A DNA stretch of 64,000 nt from Hyphomicrobiaceae bacterium (GCA_041397645.1 JAWKWE010000004.1:620001-684000), one strand, 5' to 3'. Shown: positions 1 through 8,767, counted from the first letter of the stretch. The notes: generated by a model from the sequence alone, not told the origin. Made by a program: numbers and translations.

Positions 1-91
1 CAACCACTTCATCGGAGATCCGGTCGCAAACCTTGTCGGGATGCCCCTCGGAAACGGACTCGCTCGTGAAGAGATAGGACTTACGTGCCAC
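1..91 (-). CDS. metK: S-adenosylmethionine synthetase, N-terminal fragment
   Basis: This is the first 30 codons of MetK, which makes S-adenosylmethionine from methionine and ATP; the rest lies beyond the window start. The reverse strand reads ARKSYLFTSESVSEGHPDKV followed by CDRISDEVV, the invariant MetK N-terminus that includes the ATP-binding GHPDK motif. The likely start is GTG at 91-89, because no ATG lies in frame upstream and the motif begins at about residue 5. It is last in a minus-strand series after the XRE regulator, the usual Hyphomicrobiales order. The family is certain and the start is probable. Confidence 0.9.
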   Translation of the reverse strand, partial: MARKSYLFTSESVSEGHPDKVCDRISDEVV

Positions 92-293
92 AATGGCCCC
101 CGTATATTTCTTGCGTTTGAATTGCGAAACGCCGGACGATTTCGCGGAGAAAAGGAGTGGTTCGCACACCGGCAAGGAAGACTGTGGGTGCGAATTCGCG
201 GGGTTGTTGCAGCCTTTGGAGCCACGGTCAAGCACGAGCCGGACCGAAATCCCGCCAAAACCGGGGCTGCCTGTCACACCCCCGGAGCGAAAC
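92..293. other. Intergenic leader between XRE gene and metK
   Basis: This 202-base gap would form the metK leader on the minus strand. I looked for the SAM-II pseudoknot core and other SAM-riboswitch signatures seen upstream of alphaproteobacterial metK and found no convincing match. A TTGACC hexamer on the minus strand (233-228) could be a -35 element, but the matching -10 is poor. No gene is supported here. Confidence 0.4.
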
Positions 294-743
294 TCAGTTC
301 TCTTCACCAGCCAGTGATTTCACCAGATCACATACCGCCTTGCGGACCTTGGGATCGGAAATACGCGAAAAAGCTTTGTTAAGTTCAAGCCCTTCGCGCG
401 TCCCAAGGAAGTCCACGACGTAGCTGTCGCTTGGACGCTCGGCGAAGCCCGGTGCCGACAAACCGGAAACCCCTGTGGGCGCTTCATCATAAAAGAATTG
501 GACCGGCACTCCGAGCACCTTTGCCAGTTCAAATAGGCGGCTGGCGCCTATGCGGTTGACGCCCTTTTCGTACTTTTGAACCTGCTGGAATGTCAGCCCG
601 AGCTGCTCGCCGAGCTTTTCCTGGCTCATGCCGAGCAACATGCGACGCATCCGCACGCGGCCACCAACATGCACATCCATGGGGTTCGCGCGGCGGGAAT
701 TGCGCTCTGGCTCTTCAATGTCGTCCAATGCTTCGTCCGCCAT
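294..743 (-). CDS. XRE-family helix-turn-helix transcriptional regulator
   Basis: A 149-residue cytoplasmic DNA-binding protein. Residues about 25-80 form a Cro/C1-type helix-turn-helix (VGGRVRMRRMLLGMSQEKLG, then LTFQQVQKYEKGVNRIGASR). The C-terminal half is a variable tail with no recognised domain. This is the regulator conserved between lnt and metK in Hyphomicrobiales. An internal ATG at residue 22 (MDVHVGG) is an alternative start and would remove an acidic extension of 21 residues. Its own upstream region has an inverted repeat inside a candidate promoter, so autoregulation is possible but only inferred. The target genes are unknown. Confidence 0.85.
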   Translation of the reverse strand: MADEALDDIEEPERNSRRANPMDVHVGGRVRMRRMLLGMSQEKLGEQLGLTFQQVQKYEKGVNRIGASRLFELAKVLGVPVQFFYDEAPTGVSGLSAPGFAERPSDSYVVDFLGTREGLELNKAFSRISDPKVRKAVCDLVKSLAGEEN

Positions 744-783
744 TCAAGCCCTGGCCCCTAAATTTCGTCACGTCATCGCCTGC

Positions 784-814
784 AATTGGTAGGTGCAGAG
801 CACCAATTCGTCAA
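784..814 (-). promoter_or_regulatory. Candidate promoter with inverted-repeat operator before XRE gene
   Basis: On the minus strand TTGACG (814-809) is followed at once by the perfect 7-bp inverted repeat AATTGGT (808-802) and ACCAATT (790-784). A weak -10, TACCAA, lies 17 bases from TTGACG (791-786). The repeat fills the spacer between the promoter hexamers, where a bound repressor would block RNA polymerase. Autoregulation by the downstream XRE protein is an inference. Confidence 0.35.
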
Positions 815-880
815 TCGCAGGTCACATAGCAACGGATACTCAAACCACAACCGGCGCTTGAACCGTTGACCTCGCGCTTT

Positions 881-2491
881 TTATGCCTGTCTGGGGCTCC
901 ACTTCAATAACAATATGACGAGCAATATCAGCTCCAGCCCAAGCAGCACCCAATCGCGGTACGTGCCATAAACGGTTACCGCGATCGCTTCCGGCAGTCC
1001 GGCGTCAATCACGGCTTTCTGGTTAAGGCCGGCATATCCCTTGATCCGGCCCAGAGGACCGATGACCGCCGAGATCCCGTTGTTGGCCGCCCGAATGAGC
1101 GGTAGCCCCTCTTCGACGGCCCGCACACGGGCTTGATGGAAGTGCTGGCGCGGGCCCGAAGTATCGCCAAACCAACCATCGTTGGTGACATTGACTAGGA
1201 GCTGCGGACGGTGCGCGTCATCGATAACCGCGCCTGGAAACAACACTTCATAGCAGATCAACCCACCGACGGGCGGCAGACCGGGAACGGCAATCGGCTT
1301 ACGCGGCAGCGATCCCGTGTCGAAAGAGCCCAGGCCGCGCGTCAGCTTTGACAGGCCGATAGCTGACAGGACCGGCTCGAAGGGTAGATACTCGCCAAAG
1401 GGAACAAGATGGATCTTGTCATAGGTGGCGACGAGACGGCCCGTATCGTCAAACGCCATGATCGAGTTGTAGCCCTTTTGACCACCTTCAAAAACGTCGC
1501 GACGTAAGGCGCCTGCAATCAACGACGTCCCAGGCGGAAGCATCAATCCGATGGCCTGCAACGCTTCTGGATGTTCGAGCGGCAGAAACGGCATCGCGGC
1601 TTCCGGCCAGATGACGTGGGTTACGCCTTTGAGATCGTCGCGCACGCCTTGGGTGTTCGTCACCGACATCGCCAGATGCTGCTGGAAGATCTCGCGCTGC
1701 TTGTCGGGCTGCCATTTTTCACGCTGAGGAACGCTTGGCTGCACTATGCGCAATTGAATGCCAGCCACATCCCGCGGAGGATTAGATCCTAGCCGCCATG
1801 CGCCATAGGCTTGCAATAGCAGGAGAGGAGCCAGTGCAATGACCGCGGCGGTGAGATGCGTTTTAGCGGACGGCTGAGGTGCGTCCGCGGCGATTACGAG
1901 CGGCAACGCGAAGATCACAACCGCGGGCACACCCAGCGCATAGACGCCGAAGAGCGCCGCGCTTTGCATGAGAGTGAGAGGATACGTCAGTGCATAGCCC
2001 AAAACATCCCAAGGCAATCCCGTTAGCACGTGACCGCGCAGCCATTCGACTGCCGCCATTATTCCAGCAAGCACCAGCACGCGGCTCCAATCGGATCGCC
2101 AGAAATACTTGCATAGTGCGATTGCAGCCGACCAGAACAACGCGATACCTGCCGGCAGGAGCGTGACCGCGAACGGCAACAGCCAGGCGAATTTCTCTGC
2201 TTCGACGAGGAAAGCCTCGCCGATCCAAAACAGGTTCAACAGGAAGAAACCGAAACCGTACCACCAACCTGCGACCGCAGCGTCGCGTGGGCTGCGCGCG
2301 CCATCGATGAGCCACACCAGGACCGGCAACGTCAAAAATAGAATTGGAAATGCGTGAAATGGCGCAAAAGCCAGAACACTGATAGCACCCGTAACGAACG
2401 CCAATCCAGCACGGCGCCAACCCGACAGTCTGCGCACGCCGTCACGCAGACGCTGGAATACGGGAACGCCCGCCTCGGTGGCGACTTTCAT
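881..2491 (-). CDS. lnt: Apolipoprotein N-acyltransferase
   Basis: Lnt transfers an acyl chain from phospholipid to the N-terminal cysteine of diacylglyceryl-apolipoproteins, the last step of lipoprotein maturation at the periplasmic face of the inner membrane. The 536-residue length suits the family. Residues about 25-220 hold several hydrophobic membrane segments. A nitrilase-fold domain follows, with the expected triad in the motifs VIWPEAAMPF (Glu), YDKIHLVPFGEYLPF (Lys) and GGLICYEVLFPG (Cys). A last hydrophobic helix closes the protein. The start ATG overlaps the corC stop in an ATGA, so the two genes are translationally coupled. Confidence 0.96.
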   Translation of the reverse strand: MKVATEAGVPVFQRLRDGVRRLSGWRRAGLAFVTGAISVLAFAPFHAFPILFLTLPVLVWLIDGARSPRDAAVAGWWYGFGFFLLNLFWIGEAFLVEAEKFAWLLPFAVTLLPAGIALFWSAAIALCKYFWRSDWSRVLVLAGIMAAVEWLRGHVLTGLPWDVLGYALTYPLTLMQSAALFGVYALGVPAVVIFALPLVIAADAPQPSAKTHLTAAVIALAPLLLLQAYGAWRLGSNPPRDVAGIQLRIVQPSVPQREKWQPDKQREIFQQHLAMSVTNTQGVRDDLKGVTHVIWPEAAMPFLPLEHPEALQAIGLMLPPGTSLIAGALRRDVFEGGQKGYNSIMAFDDTGRLVATYDKIHLVPFGEYLPFEPVLSAIGLSKLTRGLGSFDTGSLPRKPIAVPGLPPVGGLICYEVLFPGAVIDDAHRPQLLVNVTNDGWFGDTSGPRQHFHQARVRAVEEGLPLIRAANNGISAVIGPLGRIKGYAGLNQKAVIDAGLPEAIAVTVYGTYRDWVLLGLELILLVILLLKWSPRQA

Positions 2492-3513
2492 TCAGATTTG
2501 GACGGCGCCGAGCCGCTGGTGCGCGCGGTGGAAGCGGATCGCGGCACGTGGATCTTCAGTTTCTTGACGCGGCGAGGGTCGGCATCCAAGACTTCGAACT
2601 CAAGTCCGCTCGCATGGCGGATGAGTTCTCCCCGCGTCGGCACCCTGCCCAGCAGGGTGAACACAAGCCCGCCTAGCGTATCGACATCCTGATCGTCATC
2701 CTCGTCCAGGATCTTGATTCCGAGATGCTCTTCGAGCTGCGAGATCGGCGTGCGCGCTGCGGCGATCAAACCCTGTTTGGGGTCGCTGACGATATTGCAT
2801 TCTTCCGCTTCGTCGTGCTCATCCTCGATGTTGCCGACGATCTGCTCAACCAGATCCTCGATCGTGACGAGACCGTCGGTACCACCGTACTCATCGACGA
2901 CAAGCGCCATGTGATTACGCGATGACTGCATCTTAATGAGCAGATCGGCCGCCGGCATGGAGGGCGGAACATAGAGCACCTGACGGCGGATCTTTGCTGC
3001 CGAAATCGGCCGGCTGAGATCGACACTTCCCAGGTTGAGCAGCGCAAGAGCGTGCGCAGCCGCACCATCTCCGTCGGTCGGCTTATCCGAAGTCGTTGCG
3101 CTGCGTCCCTTGGCTTCCGAAACGAGCCAGCCGAACAGGTCTTTGATGTGGACCATGCCGCGCGGATCGTCGAGCGTCTCGCGAAAGACGGGAATGCGCG
3201 AAACTCCTGCCTCTATGAAGGTATTGAGCAACTCAGATAGCGGCTCGGTCTCGTCCAGCGCCGTGATGTCGGCGCGAGGAACCATGATGTCGTCAACCCG
3301 GCTGGCGCCAAAGCGCAGCAAGCGTGAAAGCATCCCACGTTCCGCGTCGGAAAAGGCAGCGTTCGTGTCCGGTGCTTTCAGCACGCCTTCCAGCGTGTCG
3401 CGCAGCGTCTGCGGCCCGGTCAGTCCAAGCTTGCTACGCAAGACCTGTATCCAGCCTCGCTGCTCGTCAGGCAAGGCATCGGATGAACTTTTGTCGTTCG
3501 ACGTATCACTCAT
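2488..3513 (-). CDS. CorC/HlyC-type CBS-domain protein
   Basis: A soluble protein of 341 residues with two CBS domains (about residues 50-205, including VPRADITALDETEPLSELL and DEYGGTDGLVTIEDLVEQIV) and a C-terminal CorC_HlyC domain. Relatives are called CorC, TlyC or hemolysin C and are linked to divalent-cation efflux and membrane integrity; the hemolysin label is historical. I chose ATG 3513 (MSDTSNDKSSS). An in-frame start at 3588 would run 50 bases into ybeY and add a tail with no family similarity. It overlaps lnt by 4 bases and lies 25 bases after ybeY, as in other Hyphomicrobiales. Confidence 0.93.
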   Translation of the reverse strand: MSDTSNDKSSSDALPDEQRGWIQVLRSKLGLTGPQTLRDTLEGVLKAPDTNAAFSDAERGMLSRLLRFGASRVDDIMVPRADITALDETEPLSELLNTFIEAGVSRIPVFRETLDDPRGMVHIKDLFGWLVSEAKGRSATTSDKPTDGDGAAAHALALLNLGSVDLSRPISAAKIRRQVLYVPPSMPAADLLIKMQSSRNHMALVVDEYGGTDGLVTIEDLVEQIVGNIEDEHDEAEECNIVSDPKQGLIAAARTPISQLEEHLGIKILDEDDDQDVDTLGGLVFTLLGRVPTRGELIRHASGLEFEVLDADPRRVKKLKIHVPRSASTARTSGSAPSKSE

Positions 3514-3538
3514 GGGTCTTCGTTCGCATGACGCGGTA

Positions 3539-4045
3539 TCAACTTTTAGCCGTATCGAGAGGCGCAGTGTAGGGGTTTGCGATGCCAAGTCTCGCTAGAA
3601 TGCGAATTTCCAGTGCTTCCATGCGTTCAGCATCGACTTCCGTCTCATGGTCAAAGCCCATCAGATGCAGGATGCCGTGCACAACCAAGTGCTGGAAATG
3701 ATGCTCGGGCGCAATGCCTTCATCCGACGCCTCGCGCTGCAAAGTCTCGCAAGCGATGATGATATCGCCGAGATTTCCAGCCTCAGCACCGCTCCCAGCC
3801 GGAAACGATAGCACGTTGGTCGGCTTAGGCTTGCCGCGAAACTGTCCATTCAAGGCGCTGACATTGTCATCGTCGGACAAAACGAGTGTGAAACTTGCCG
3901 GCTGGGGCGCGATGTCGTCCGCCTCCACCTGCGATGCCGCCGCCTCAACCAGGGCGGTCGCGTCCTTCAGGAAAGACCAATCCCCCGCGTCCTCGACAAC
4001 ATCGGCGGTCAGCCTGGGGCGTCTTCTAGCACGTCCTTCGGACAT
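3539..4045 (-). CDS. ybeY: Endoribonuclease YbeY, rRNA maturation factor
   Basis: YbeY is a zinc-dependent single-strand endoribonuclease needed for 16S rRNA 3'-end maturation and ribosome quality control. The 168-residue protein carries the family hallmark HGILHLMGFDH near residue 125, whose three histidines bind zinc, and the upstream FRGKPKPTNVLSFP segment. It lies 8 bases after phoH and 25 bases before corC, in the conserved phoH-ybeY-corC-lnt order. The N-terminal 20 residues are basic and less conserved. Confidence 0.95.
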   Translation of the reverse strand: MSEGRARRRPRLTADVVEDAGDWSFLKDATALVEAAASQVEADDIAPQPASFTLVLSDDDNVSALNGQFRGKPKPTNVLSFPAGSGAEAGNLGDIIIACETLQREASDEGIAPEHHFQHLVVHGILHLMGFDHETEVDAERMEALEIRILARLGIANPYTAPLDTAKS

Positions 4046-4053
4046 TGGCCTTC

Positions 4054-5049
4054 TCAGACCGCCTTATCGTAAGCGGCGACGATCTTGGCGACCAGATCTC
4101 GGCGCACGATGTCGGCTCCGGTGAAACGGATGGCAGAAATATCGTCCACACCATCGAGCAACGAAACCGCCTCCTCCAATCCAGACCTCATGCCGGGTGG
4201 CAAATCGATCTGTGTCGGATCGCCCGTCACGACCATCTTGGAACCTTCTCCAAGGCGGGTGAGGAACATCTTCATCTGCATCGAGGTGGTATTCTGCGCC
4301 TCATCGAGAATGACGAATGCATTGGCCAGGGTGCGGCCGCGCATGAATGCCAACGGCGCAATCTCGATCACGCCGGTTTCCAGATCGCGTTCGACCTTTT
4401 CCGGCGGCAAAACGTCATAAAGCGCATCGTAAAGCGGACGCAGATAGGGATCGACCTTCTCGCGCATGTCGCCGGGCAAGAAACCCAGACGCTCGCCCGC
4501 CTCGACAGCGGGACGGGAAAGAATGATGCGTTCCACAACACCGCGCTCAAGACAGTGCGCTGCAAAAGCAACCGCGAGGTACGTTTTGCCGGTGCCCGCA
4601 GGGCCAATGCCGAACACGAGATCGTGCTTCTCGACGGCACGGATGTAATTGCTCTGCATGGGTGTGCGGGCCTTCACCACGCGCCGACGAGTCGCGATCT
4701 GGGCCTGACCATCGGCGCTTGGCTCTTCGGACCGCGCGTGGCGGATCAATCCGTCGAAGTCACCCGCGCCGATGCTTTCGCCTTTGGCGATGCGTGCGTA
4801 GAGCTTTTCCAGCACATCGCGGGCAAGCGTACACGCGGCGGCGGGGCCGGTGAGAATCACGACGTTGCCATGGGCATGAGCATTGATGCCGAGCCGGTCT
4901 TCGATCAAGGCCAGGTGGCTGTCGTACTCGCCAAGGAGGCGGGTCAGATGGCGGTTGTCCTCAAAGGGGACGACGATCCGGGCGCCCTGCGCCTCGGTCT
5001 TGCCCTCGCGACGCGAGGCTGAAGCGGGAAGCCCGCGAAAACCTGCCAA
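4054..5049 (-). CDS. phoH: PhoH-family ATPase (YbeZ-like)
   Basis: A cytoplasmic P-loop ATPase that is the usual partner of YbeY in rRNA maturation. Walker A is GPAGTGKTYLA (about residue 140) and Walker B is FVILDEAQN (about residue 240), and the C-terminus is typical of the family. There is no plausible ATG. A TTG at 5067 opens the frame, but an AAGGAG Shine-Dalgarno (5064-5059) lies inside those first codons and sits 9 bases before a second in-frame TTG at 5049, so I chose 5049 (331 residues). It is first of the phoH-ybeY-corC-lnt group; a 154-base gap separates it from miaB. Confidence 0.92.
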   Translation of the reverse strand: MAGFRGLPASASRREGKTEAQGARIVVPFEDNRHLTRLLGEYDSHLALIEDRLGINAHAHGNVVILTGPAAACTLARDVLEKLYARIAKGESIGAGDFDGLIRHARSEEPSADGQAQIATRRRVVKARTPMQSNYIRAVEKHDLVFGIGPAGTGKTYLAVAFAAHCLERGVVERIILSRPAVEAGERLGFLPGDMREKVDPYLRPLYDALYDVLPPEKVERDLETGVIEIAPLAFMRGRTLANAFVILDEAQNTTSMQMKMFLTRLGEGSKMVVTGDPTQIDLPPGMRSGLEEAVSLLDGVDDISAIRFTGADIVRRDLVAKIVAAYDKAV

Positions 5050-5203
5050 GTCCGGTATCTCCTTCAACGGCCAATCGGATCAGCTTACGACCACCGCAGG
5101 GACGGGAAGCGAATCGCAATCACGCCCGCGTTGCAGAACGAATTTAGTGCGCTCAGGTTGCCACGGGAAGTGTGGCGGGAGCAACAAACGCGGTAAACCG
5201 CGA

Positions 5204-6616
5204 TTATGCCGCTGCAATGACACCCGACAGCGTCAGTTGACTGGCCGAACGCACAGCAACCGGCTTTATTTGCCCGATAAGCTCGGGGGCGGCGTCCGCG
5301 TGAACGAGTTGGAGATAGGGTGAGCGCCCCACGATCTGGCCCTCATGACGCCCCTTACGCTCAAAAAGCACGGGCAGAACGTGCCCTACCAGGGCGGCAT
5401 TGAAGGCTGCCTGCTGGGACTCAAGCAGGTCCTGAAGGCGGGCCAGACGCTCCGTCTTGACCGATTCCGGCACTTGATCCTCTGCGCTGGCCGCCGGAGT
5501 TCCGGGCCGGGCTGAATACTTGAAAGAAAAGGCCTGTGCGAAACCGACTGTGCGGACCAGATCGAGCGTGCATTCAAAGTCGGCGTCAGTCTCGCCCGGG
5601 AAGCCGACGATAAAATCGCTCGACATCGCAATATCGGGCCGGGCTGCGCGAATGCGCTCGACCAGCCGCAGATATTCCTCTGCCGTGTGCTTGCGGTTCA
5701 TTGCTGCCAGGATTGCATCCGAACCCGACTGCACCGGCAAATGCAGGAACGGCATGAGCTTTTGATTGTTGCCATGCGCCGCGATGAGGTCATCGCTCAT
5801 ATCCCGGGGATGGCTTGTCGTGTAGCGTAGCCGGTCCAGCCCATCGATCTCACTTAAGATATCGAGAAGTCCGGCGAGACCCACCGGACGGTCGTTCGCG
5901 CCTTCGCCGTGATACGCGTTGACGTTTTGTCCCAAAAGCGTGAGCTCGCGCACGCCCGACTGAACGAGCTTTCGGGCTTCCTTCTCGATATCTCCCACCG
6001 GTCTCGAAACCTCGATGCCGCGCGTATAGGGCACAACGCAGAAGGTGCAGAACTTGTCGCAACCTTCCTGAACGGTCAGAAACGCGCTTGGGTTTCTTTG
6101 CGCAGCGCGCTCGGGAAGCGCCTTGAACTTATCTTCTTCGGGAAACTCCGTTTCGACGATGCGGGATTCCCCGCGCGTGACGCGGCCGATAAGGGCGGGC
6201 AAGCGATGATAACTCTGCGGGCCGATCACGAGATCGACGGCGGGTTGGCGGGTGGTGATTTCCACGCCTTCCGCTTGCGCGACACAACCGGCCACGGCGA
6301 TGACCGTCTGCTTGCCGTCGACACGCCGCTGCTCCTTGAGTTGTCTCAGCCGCCCGAGTTCCGAATAGACCTTTTCGGCGGCCTTTTCGCGGATGTGGCA
6401 GGTGTTGAGGATGACGAGATCGGCACTGTCGACGTTTTCGGTGACGCCGTAACCCTCGCGCGCCAACGCCTCCATCATTCGCTCGCTGTCGTAGACATTC
6501 ATCTGGCAACCGAACGTCTTGATATACACCGCCTTGGGCTGCTGCCCTGCCGTGTCCTGGCTGGCGGCTGAAGACTTCGTGCTTGCCGTGATGTCGAGAT
6601 CAGATGTGATGCCCAT
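5204..6616 (-). CDS. miaB: tRNA-2-methylthio-N6-isopentenyladenosine methylthiotransferase MiaB
   Basis: MiaB adds a methylthio group to isopentenyl-A37 of tRNAs that read UNN codons, using two Fe-S clusters and S-adenosylmethionine. In order there are the N-terminal UPF0004 domain (IKTFGCQMNVYDSERM with its conserved cysteine), the radical-SAM CxxxCxxC motif (CDKFCTFC, about residue 185), and a C-terminal TRAM domain. ATG 6616 (MGITSDLD, 470 residues) has a GGAG upstream and is preferred; a longer form from 6670 would start 12 bases after the acyltransferase stop. Confidence 0.96.
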   Translation of the reverse strand: MGITSDLDITASTKSSAASQDTAGQQPKAVYIKTFGCQMNVYDSERMMEALAREGYGVTENVDSADLVILNTCHIREKAAEKVYSELGRLRQLKEQRRVDGKQTVIAVAGCVAQAEGVEITTRQPAVDLVIGPQSYHRLPALIGRVTRGESRIVETEFPEEDKFKALPERAAQRNPSAFLTVQEGCDKFCTFCVVPYTRGIEVSRPVGDIEKEARKLVQSGVRELTLLGQNVNAYHGEGANDRPVGLAGLLDILSEIDGLDRLRYTTSHPRDMSDDLIAAHGNNQKLMPFLHLPVQSGSDAILAAMNRKHTAEEYLRLVERIRAARPDIAMSSDFIVGFPGETDADFECTLDLVRTVGFAQAFSFKYSARPGTPAASAEDQVPESVKTERLARLQDLLESQQAAFNAALVGHVLPVLFERKGRHEGQIVGRSPYLQLVHADAAPELIGQIKPVAVRSASQLTLSGVIAAA

Positions 6617-6682
6617 GCGCTTCGGGCTCCGTTGCAAATGACGTGATAGCTTGGGCGGCTGCGATAGCACACAAGATGGGGG

Positions 6683-7648
6683 TCATGTCCATTTTTCGCC
6701 CTCAACTGCGCCCGTAGGCCGAACTTTCCGGTCCTCTGGCCGTGGCTCCACGGGCTTAAGCGCTTCTTCGGGCTTGCGATCACGCAGGATCCGGTGGACG
6801 GCTTCGCGAACGGTGCGCTCGCTCGAAATCGCCAATGTCTTACGGTCGGCGAAATCGCTCAATGGCACCGGCGGCGACACATCGATCGTAACGGCCAAGG
6901 GGCCGCCGCCCAAAAGCGCCCAGGCATGCGACTGCATCTCCATATCGCCGTACCAGCCGACACGGGGTCGGTCGGCCCGTCCCAACGGCAAGCCATGCAA
7001 ATGCGTGTAGACAATCGCCAACGTCTGCACCATCGGCGGGGCATCGTTGACCAACCCGGGCGCCGCCGACTGCTTTTCCTCTTCCGTCCTTGACGGCTTC
7101 ACAGCGGCAAACAGCGACGTCTTGAATGGCAACACGCGGTTTCCATCACTAGACGTGCCTTCGGCGAACAGCACGATCGCATCGCCCGTCTTCAACCTGT
7201 CCATGATTTCCTGTGCTGTTTGACCTGCCGCGTGTCGGCGCGTGCGATCGACGAAAACGGTGCGCTGAAGACGCGCCAGCGAAGAGACAAATGGCCAGTT
7301 GCCCACCTCTTTCTTGGCGACGAACGACACCGGGGCCACCGCCGACAAGACCGGGATGTCGAGCCATGACGTATGATTGGATACGAGCAGGACAGGAGAG
7401 TCGCGCACTACCGCACCGTTGATCGTCAGCTTGATGCCGAGCACGCGACAGACTTGGCGATGATACCAATGAGGAAAGCGGCGCGCTGCCTTTGGCGACA
7501 TCTTCAACAAGAGTGCCTGAACCGGCATCAACGGCACGGTCAGCGTCATGAAGGCTGCAAGAACGCAGGATGCGCGAAGCCTGCTGAATTCCGGCTGTGC
7601 CGGGATCCGTATCTGCTGTACCGGTATGCTTGCGCTTTCCTCGCTCAT
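6683..7648 (-). CDS. PlsC-type lysophospholipid/lyso-ornithine lipid acyltransferase
   Basis: An inner-membrane-associated O-acyltransferase of the PlsC family, 321 residues. A hydrophobic stretch lies at about residues 27-50. The catalytic NHTSWLD (Asn91 to Asp97, the HX4D motif) and the substrate motif FAEGTSS (about 161-167) are both present. PlsC makes phosphatidic acid, while the rhizobial relative OlsA acylates lyso-ornithine lipid. As I recall, olsA of Sinorhizobium meliloti lies in this same position between fur/mur and miaB, and an olsB homologue is also in this window, so an OlsA role is quite likely. The sequence alone does not separate the two activities. Confidence 0.87.
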   Translation of the reverse strand: MSEESASIPVQQIRIPAQPEFSRLRASCVLAAFMTLTVPLMPVQALLLKMSPKAARRFPHWYHRQVCRVLGIKLTINGAVVRDSPVLLVSNHTSWLDIPVLSAVAPVSFVAKKEVGNWPFVSSLARLQRTVFVDRTRRHAAGQTAQEIMDRLKTGDAIVLFAEGTSSDGNRVLPFKTSLFAAVKPSRTEEEKQSAAPGLVNDAPPMVQTLAIVYTHLHGLPLGRADRPRVGWYGDMEMQSHAWALLGGGPLAVTIDVSPPVPLSDFADRKTLAISSERTVREAVHRILRDRKPEEALKPVEPRPEDRKVRPTGAVEGEKWT

Positions 7649-7663
7649 GATCTGCCCGCCGCG

Positions 7664-8125
7664 TCAGCCGTCGCCTGCGGCCTTCTTCTTGGGGAGCGGA
7701 ATGCCGTAGAGCTCGAGTCTATGGCCAACAAGTGTGAAGCCAAGCTCACGGGCGACGCGCTCCTGAAGGGCCTCGATCTCTTCGTTTGAGAATTCGATAA
7801 CGCGGCCCGTTTCCACATCGACGAGATGATCATGGTGACGGCGCGAGGCCTCTTCGTATCTGCCACGGCTGTGTCCGCCTTGACCGAAATCGTGCCGCTC
7901 CAAAATCCCTTTCTCGGCAAACAACTTCAGTGTCCGATAGACGGTCGAGAGCGAAATTCTGGAATCGACAGCGCTGGCGCGGCGATGGACCTCCTCCACG
8001 TCGGGATGATCGCGCGCCTCGCTCAAAACGCGCGCGATGATGCGGCGCTGGCCGGTCATTCTCAGGCCCTGCTCGCTGCATCGCGCCTCTATGCGCGTCG
8101 GACATTCTTGGCGCGTTGCAGACAT
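7664..8125 (-). CDS. fur: Fur-family metal-responsive transcriptional regulator (Fur/Mur)
   Basis: A 153-residue cytoplasmic regulator. Residues about 15-80 form the winged helix (LRMTGQRRIIARVL, then SLSTVYRTLKLF), followed by the histidine-rich metal site RRHHDHLVDVETG. The C-terminal CxxC pairs of gammaproteobacterial Fur are absent, which is normal for alphaproteobacterial Fur/Mur. In many rhizobia this gene, in this same neighbourhood, responds to manganese and is called mur, so the metal sensed cannot be read from the sequence. It lacks the HHH motif of Irr. It is followed 15 bases later by the acyltransferase gene. Confidence 0.92.
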   Translation of the reverse strand: MSATRQECPTRIEARCSEQGLRMTGQRRIIARVLSEARDHPDVEEVHRRASAVDSRISLSTVYRTLKLFAEKGILERHDFGQGGHSRGRYEEASRRHHDHLVDVETGRVIEFSNEEIEALQERVARELGFTLVGHRLELYGIPLPKKKAAGDG

Positions 8126-8252
8126 GACGGTTTGAGTATCGGACCTGTTGGGCGTTCAAGGTGTGTGCGCTCATCCGACTTATAGGCATAGGCCGCCGAT
8201 GGCGTCCACCATATGAGGAGACGACGCCCGCGGCTGGACGCATTAGTGTCTG

Positions 8253-8273
8253 AAAACAACCGACCGATCGGTT
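8253..8273 (-). terminator. Hairpin overlapping the rimI stop, weak terminator
   Basis: The minus strand reads AACCGA-TCGG-TCGGTT and then GTTTTC: a perfect 6-bp stem with a 4-base loop (8258-8273) and four T residues (8256-8253). The rimI TAA stop overlaps the first arm. The stem is short and only half G+C, so termination would be partial at best. Confidence 0.35.
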
Positions 8274-8757
8274 AGAGCGCGAGCACAAGCGTCAGCGCAT
8301 CGACGGCGCCCTTTGGGCGATGATAATAGCCCTTGCGACGTCCGGCCTCCTGAAAGCCAAGCCTCAAATAGAGCGCGCGTGCGGCCACGTTGTCATCCGC
8401 CACTTCAAGAAAAATCCTCTTGGCCTCGCCCCTTTTTGATGCTCGCGCCAAGCCCTGAAGCAGCAGAGTGCCCAAGCCCGCACGCTGCCAATCCGGCGCG
8501 ACTCCGATGGAAAGGATCTCAGCCTCGTCGGCTGCCAATTGCGCAATCACGAAACCCTTAACCGTCTTTGGATCGCCTGTGACTGCGATAAGGGATGTGG
8601 AAGCCGGATGCTCCAGCAGCGACTTTATCGAGTTTTCATTCCAGGCTTCTTCGAAAACCTTTGCGTGCAACTCAGCCACCTCTCCCGACCGCTCGGGCGC
8701 TGCCCATAGCAGCGAGACGTGCTTTACGTTGCGGAAAGGAGTGACATTCGACGTCAT
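8272..8757 (-). CDS. rimI: Ribosomal-protein alanine N-acetyltransferase (RimI-like GNAT)
   Basis: A GNAT acetyltransferase that is expected to acetylate the N-terminal alanine of ribosomal protein S18. The acetyl-CoA motif A reads LSIGVAPDWQRAGLGTLLL (about residues 75-95), followed by ALYLRLGFQEAGRRKGYY, the usual motif B with a conserved tyrosine. I chose ATG 8757 (MTSNV, 161 residues); the frame is open to 8802 but that would overlap tsaB by 35 bases. It lies 10 bases after tsaB, a common pairing with the t6A gene. Confidence 0.92.
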   Translation of the reverse strand: MTSNVTPFRNVKHVSLLWAAPERSGEVAELHAKVFEEAWNENSIKSLLEHPASTSLIAVTGDPKTVKGFVIAQLAADEAEILSIGVAPDWQRAGLGTLLLQGLARASKRGEAKRIFLEVADDNVAARALYLRLGFQEAGRRKGYYHRPKGAVDALTLVLAL

Positions 8758-8767
8758 GCCAGAAGTC

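Noticed and set aside
92..293. SAM riboswitch before metK
   Set aside because: The expected SAM-II or SAM/SAH core sequences could not be found by eye.
4045..5022. Long plus-strand open frame of 325 codons
   Set aside because: It lies opposite phoH, whose motifs are clear, and its translation shows no domain; it is a codon-bias shadow.
5909..6571. Plus-strand open frame of 220 codons
   Set aside because: It is antisense to miaB, including the radical-SAM motif, and has no ribosome site or family features.
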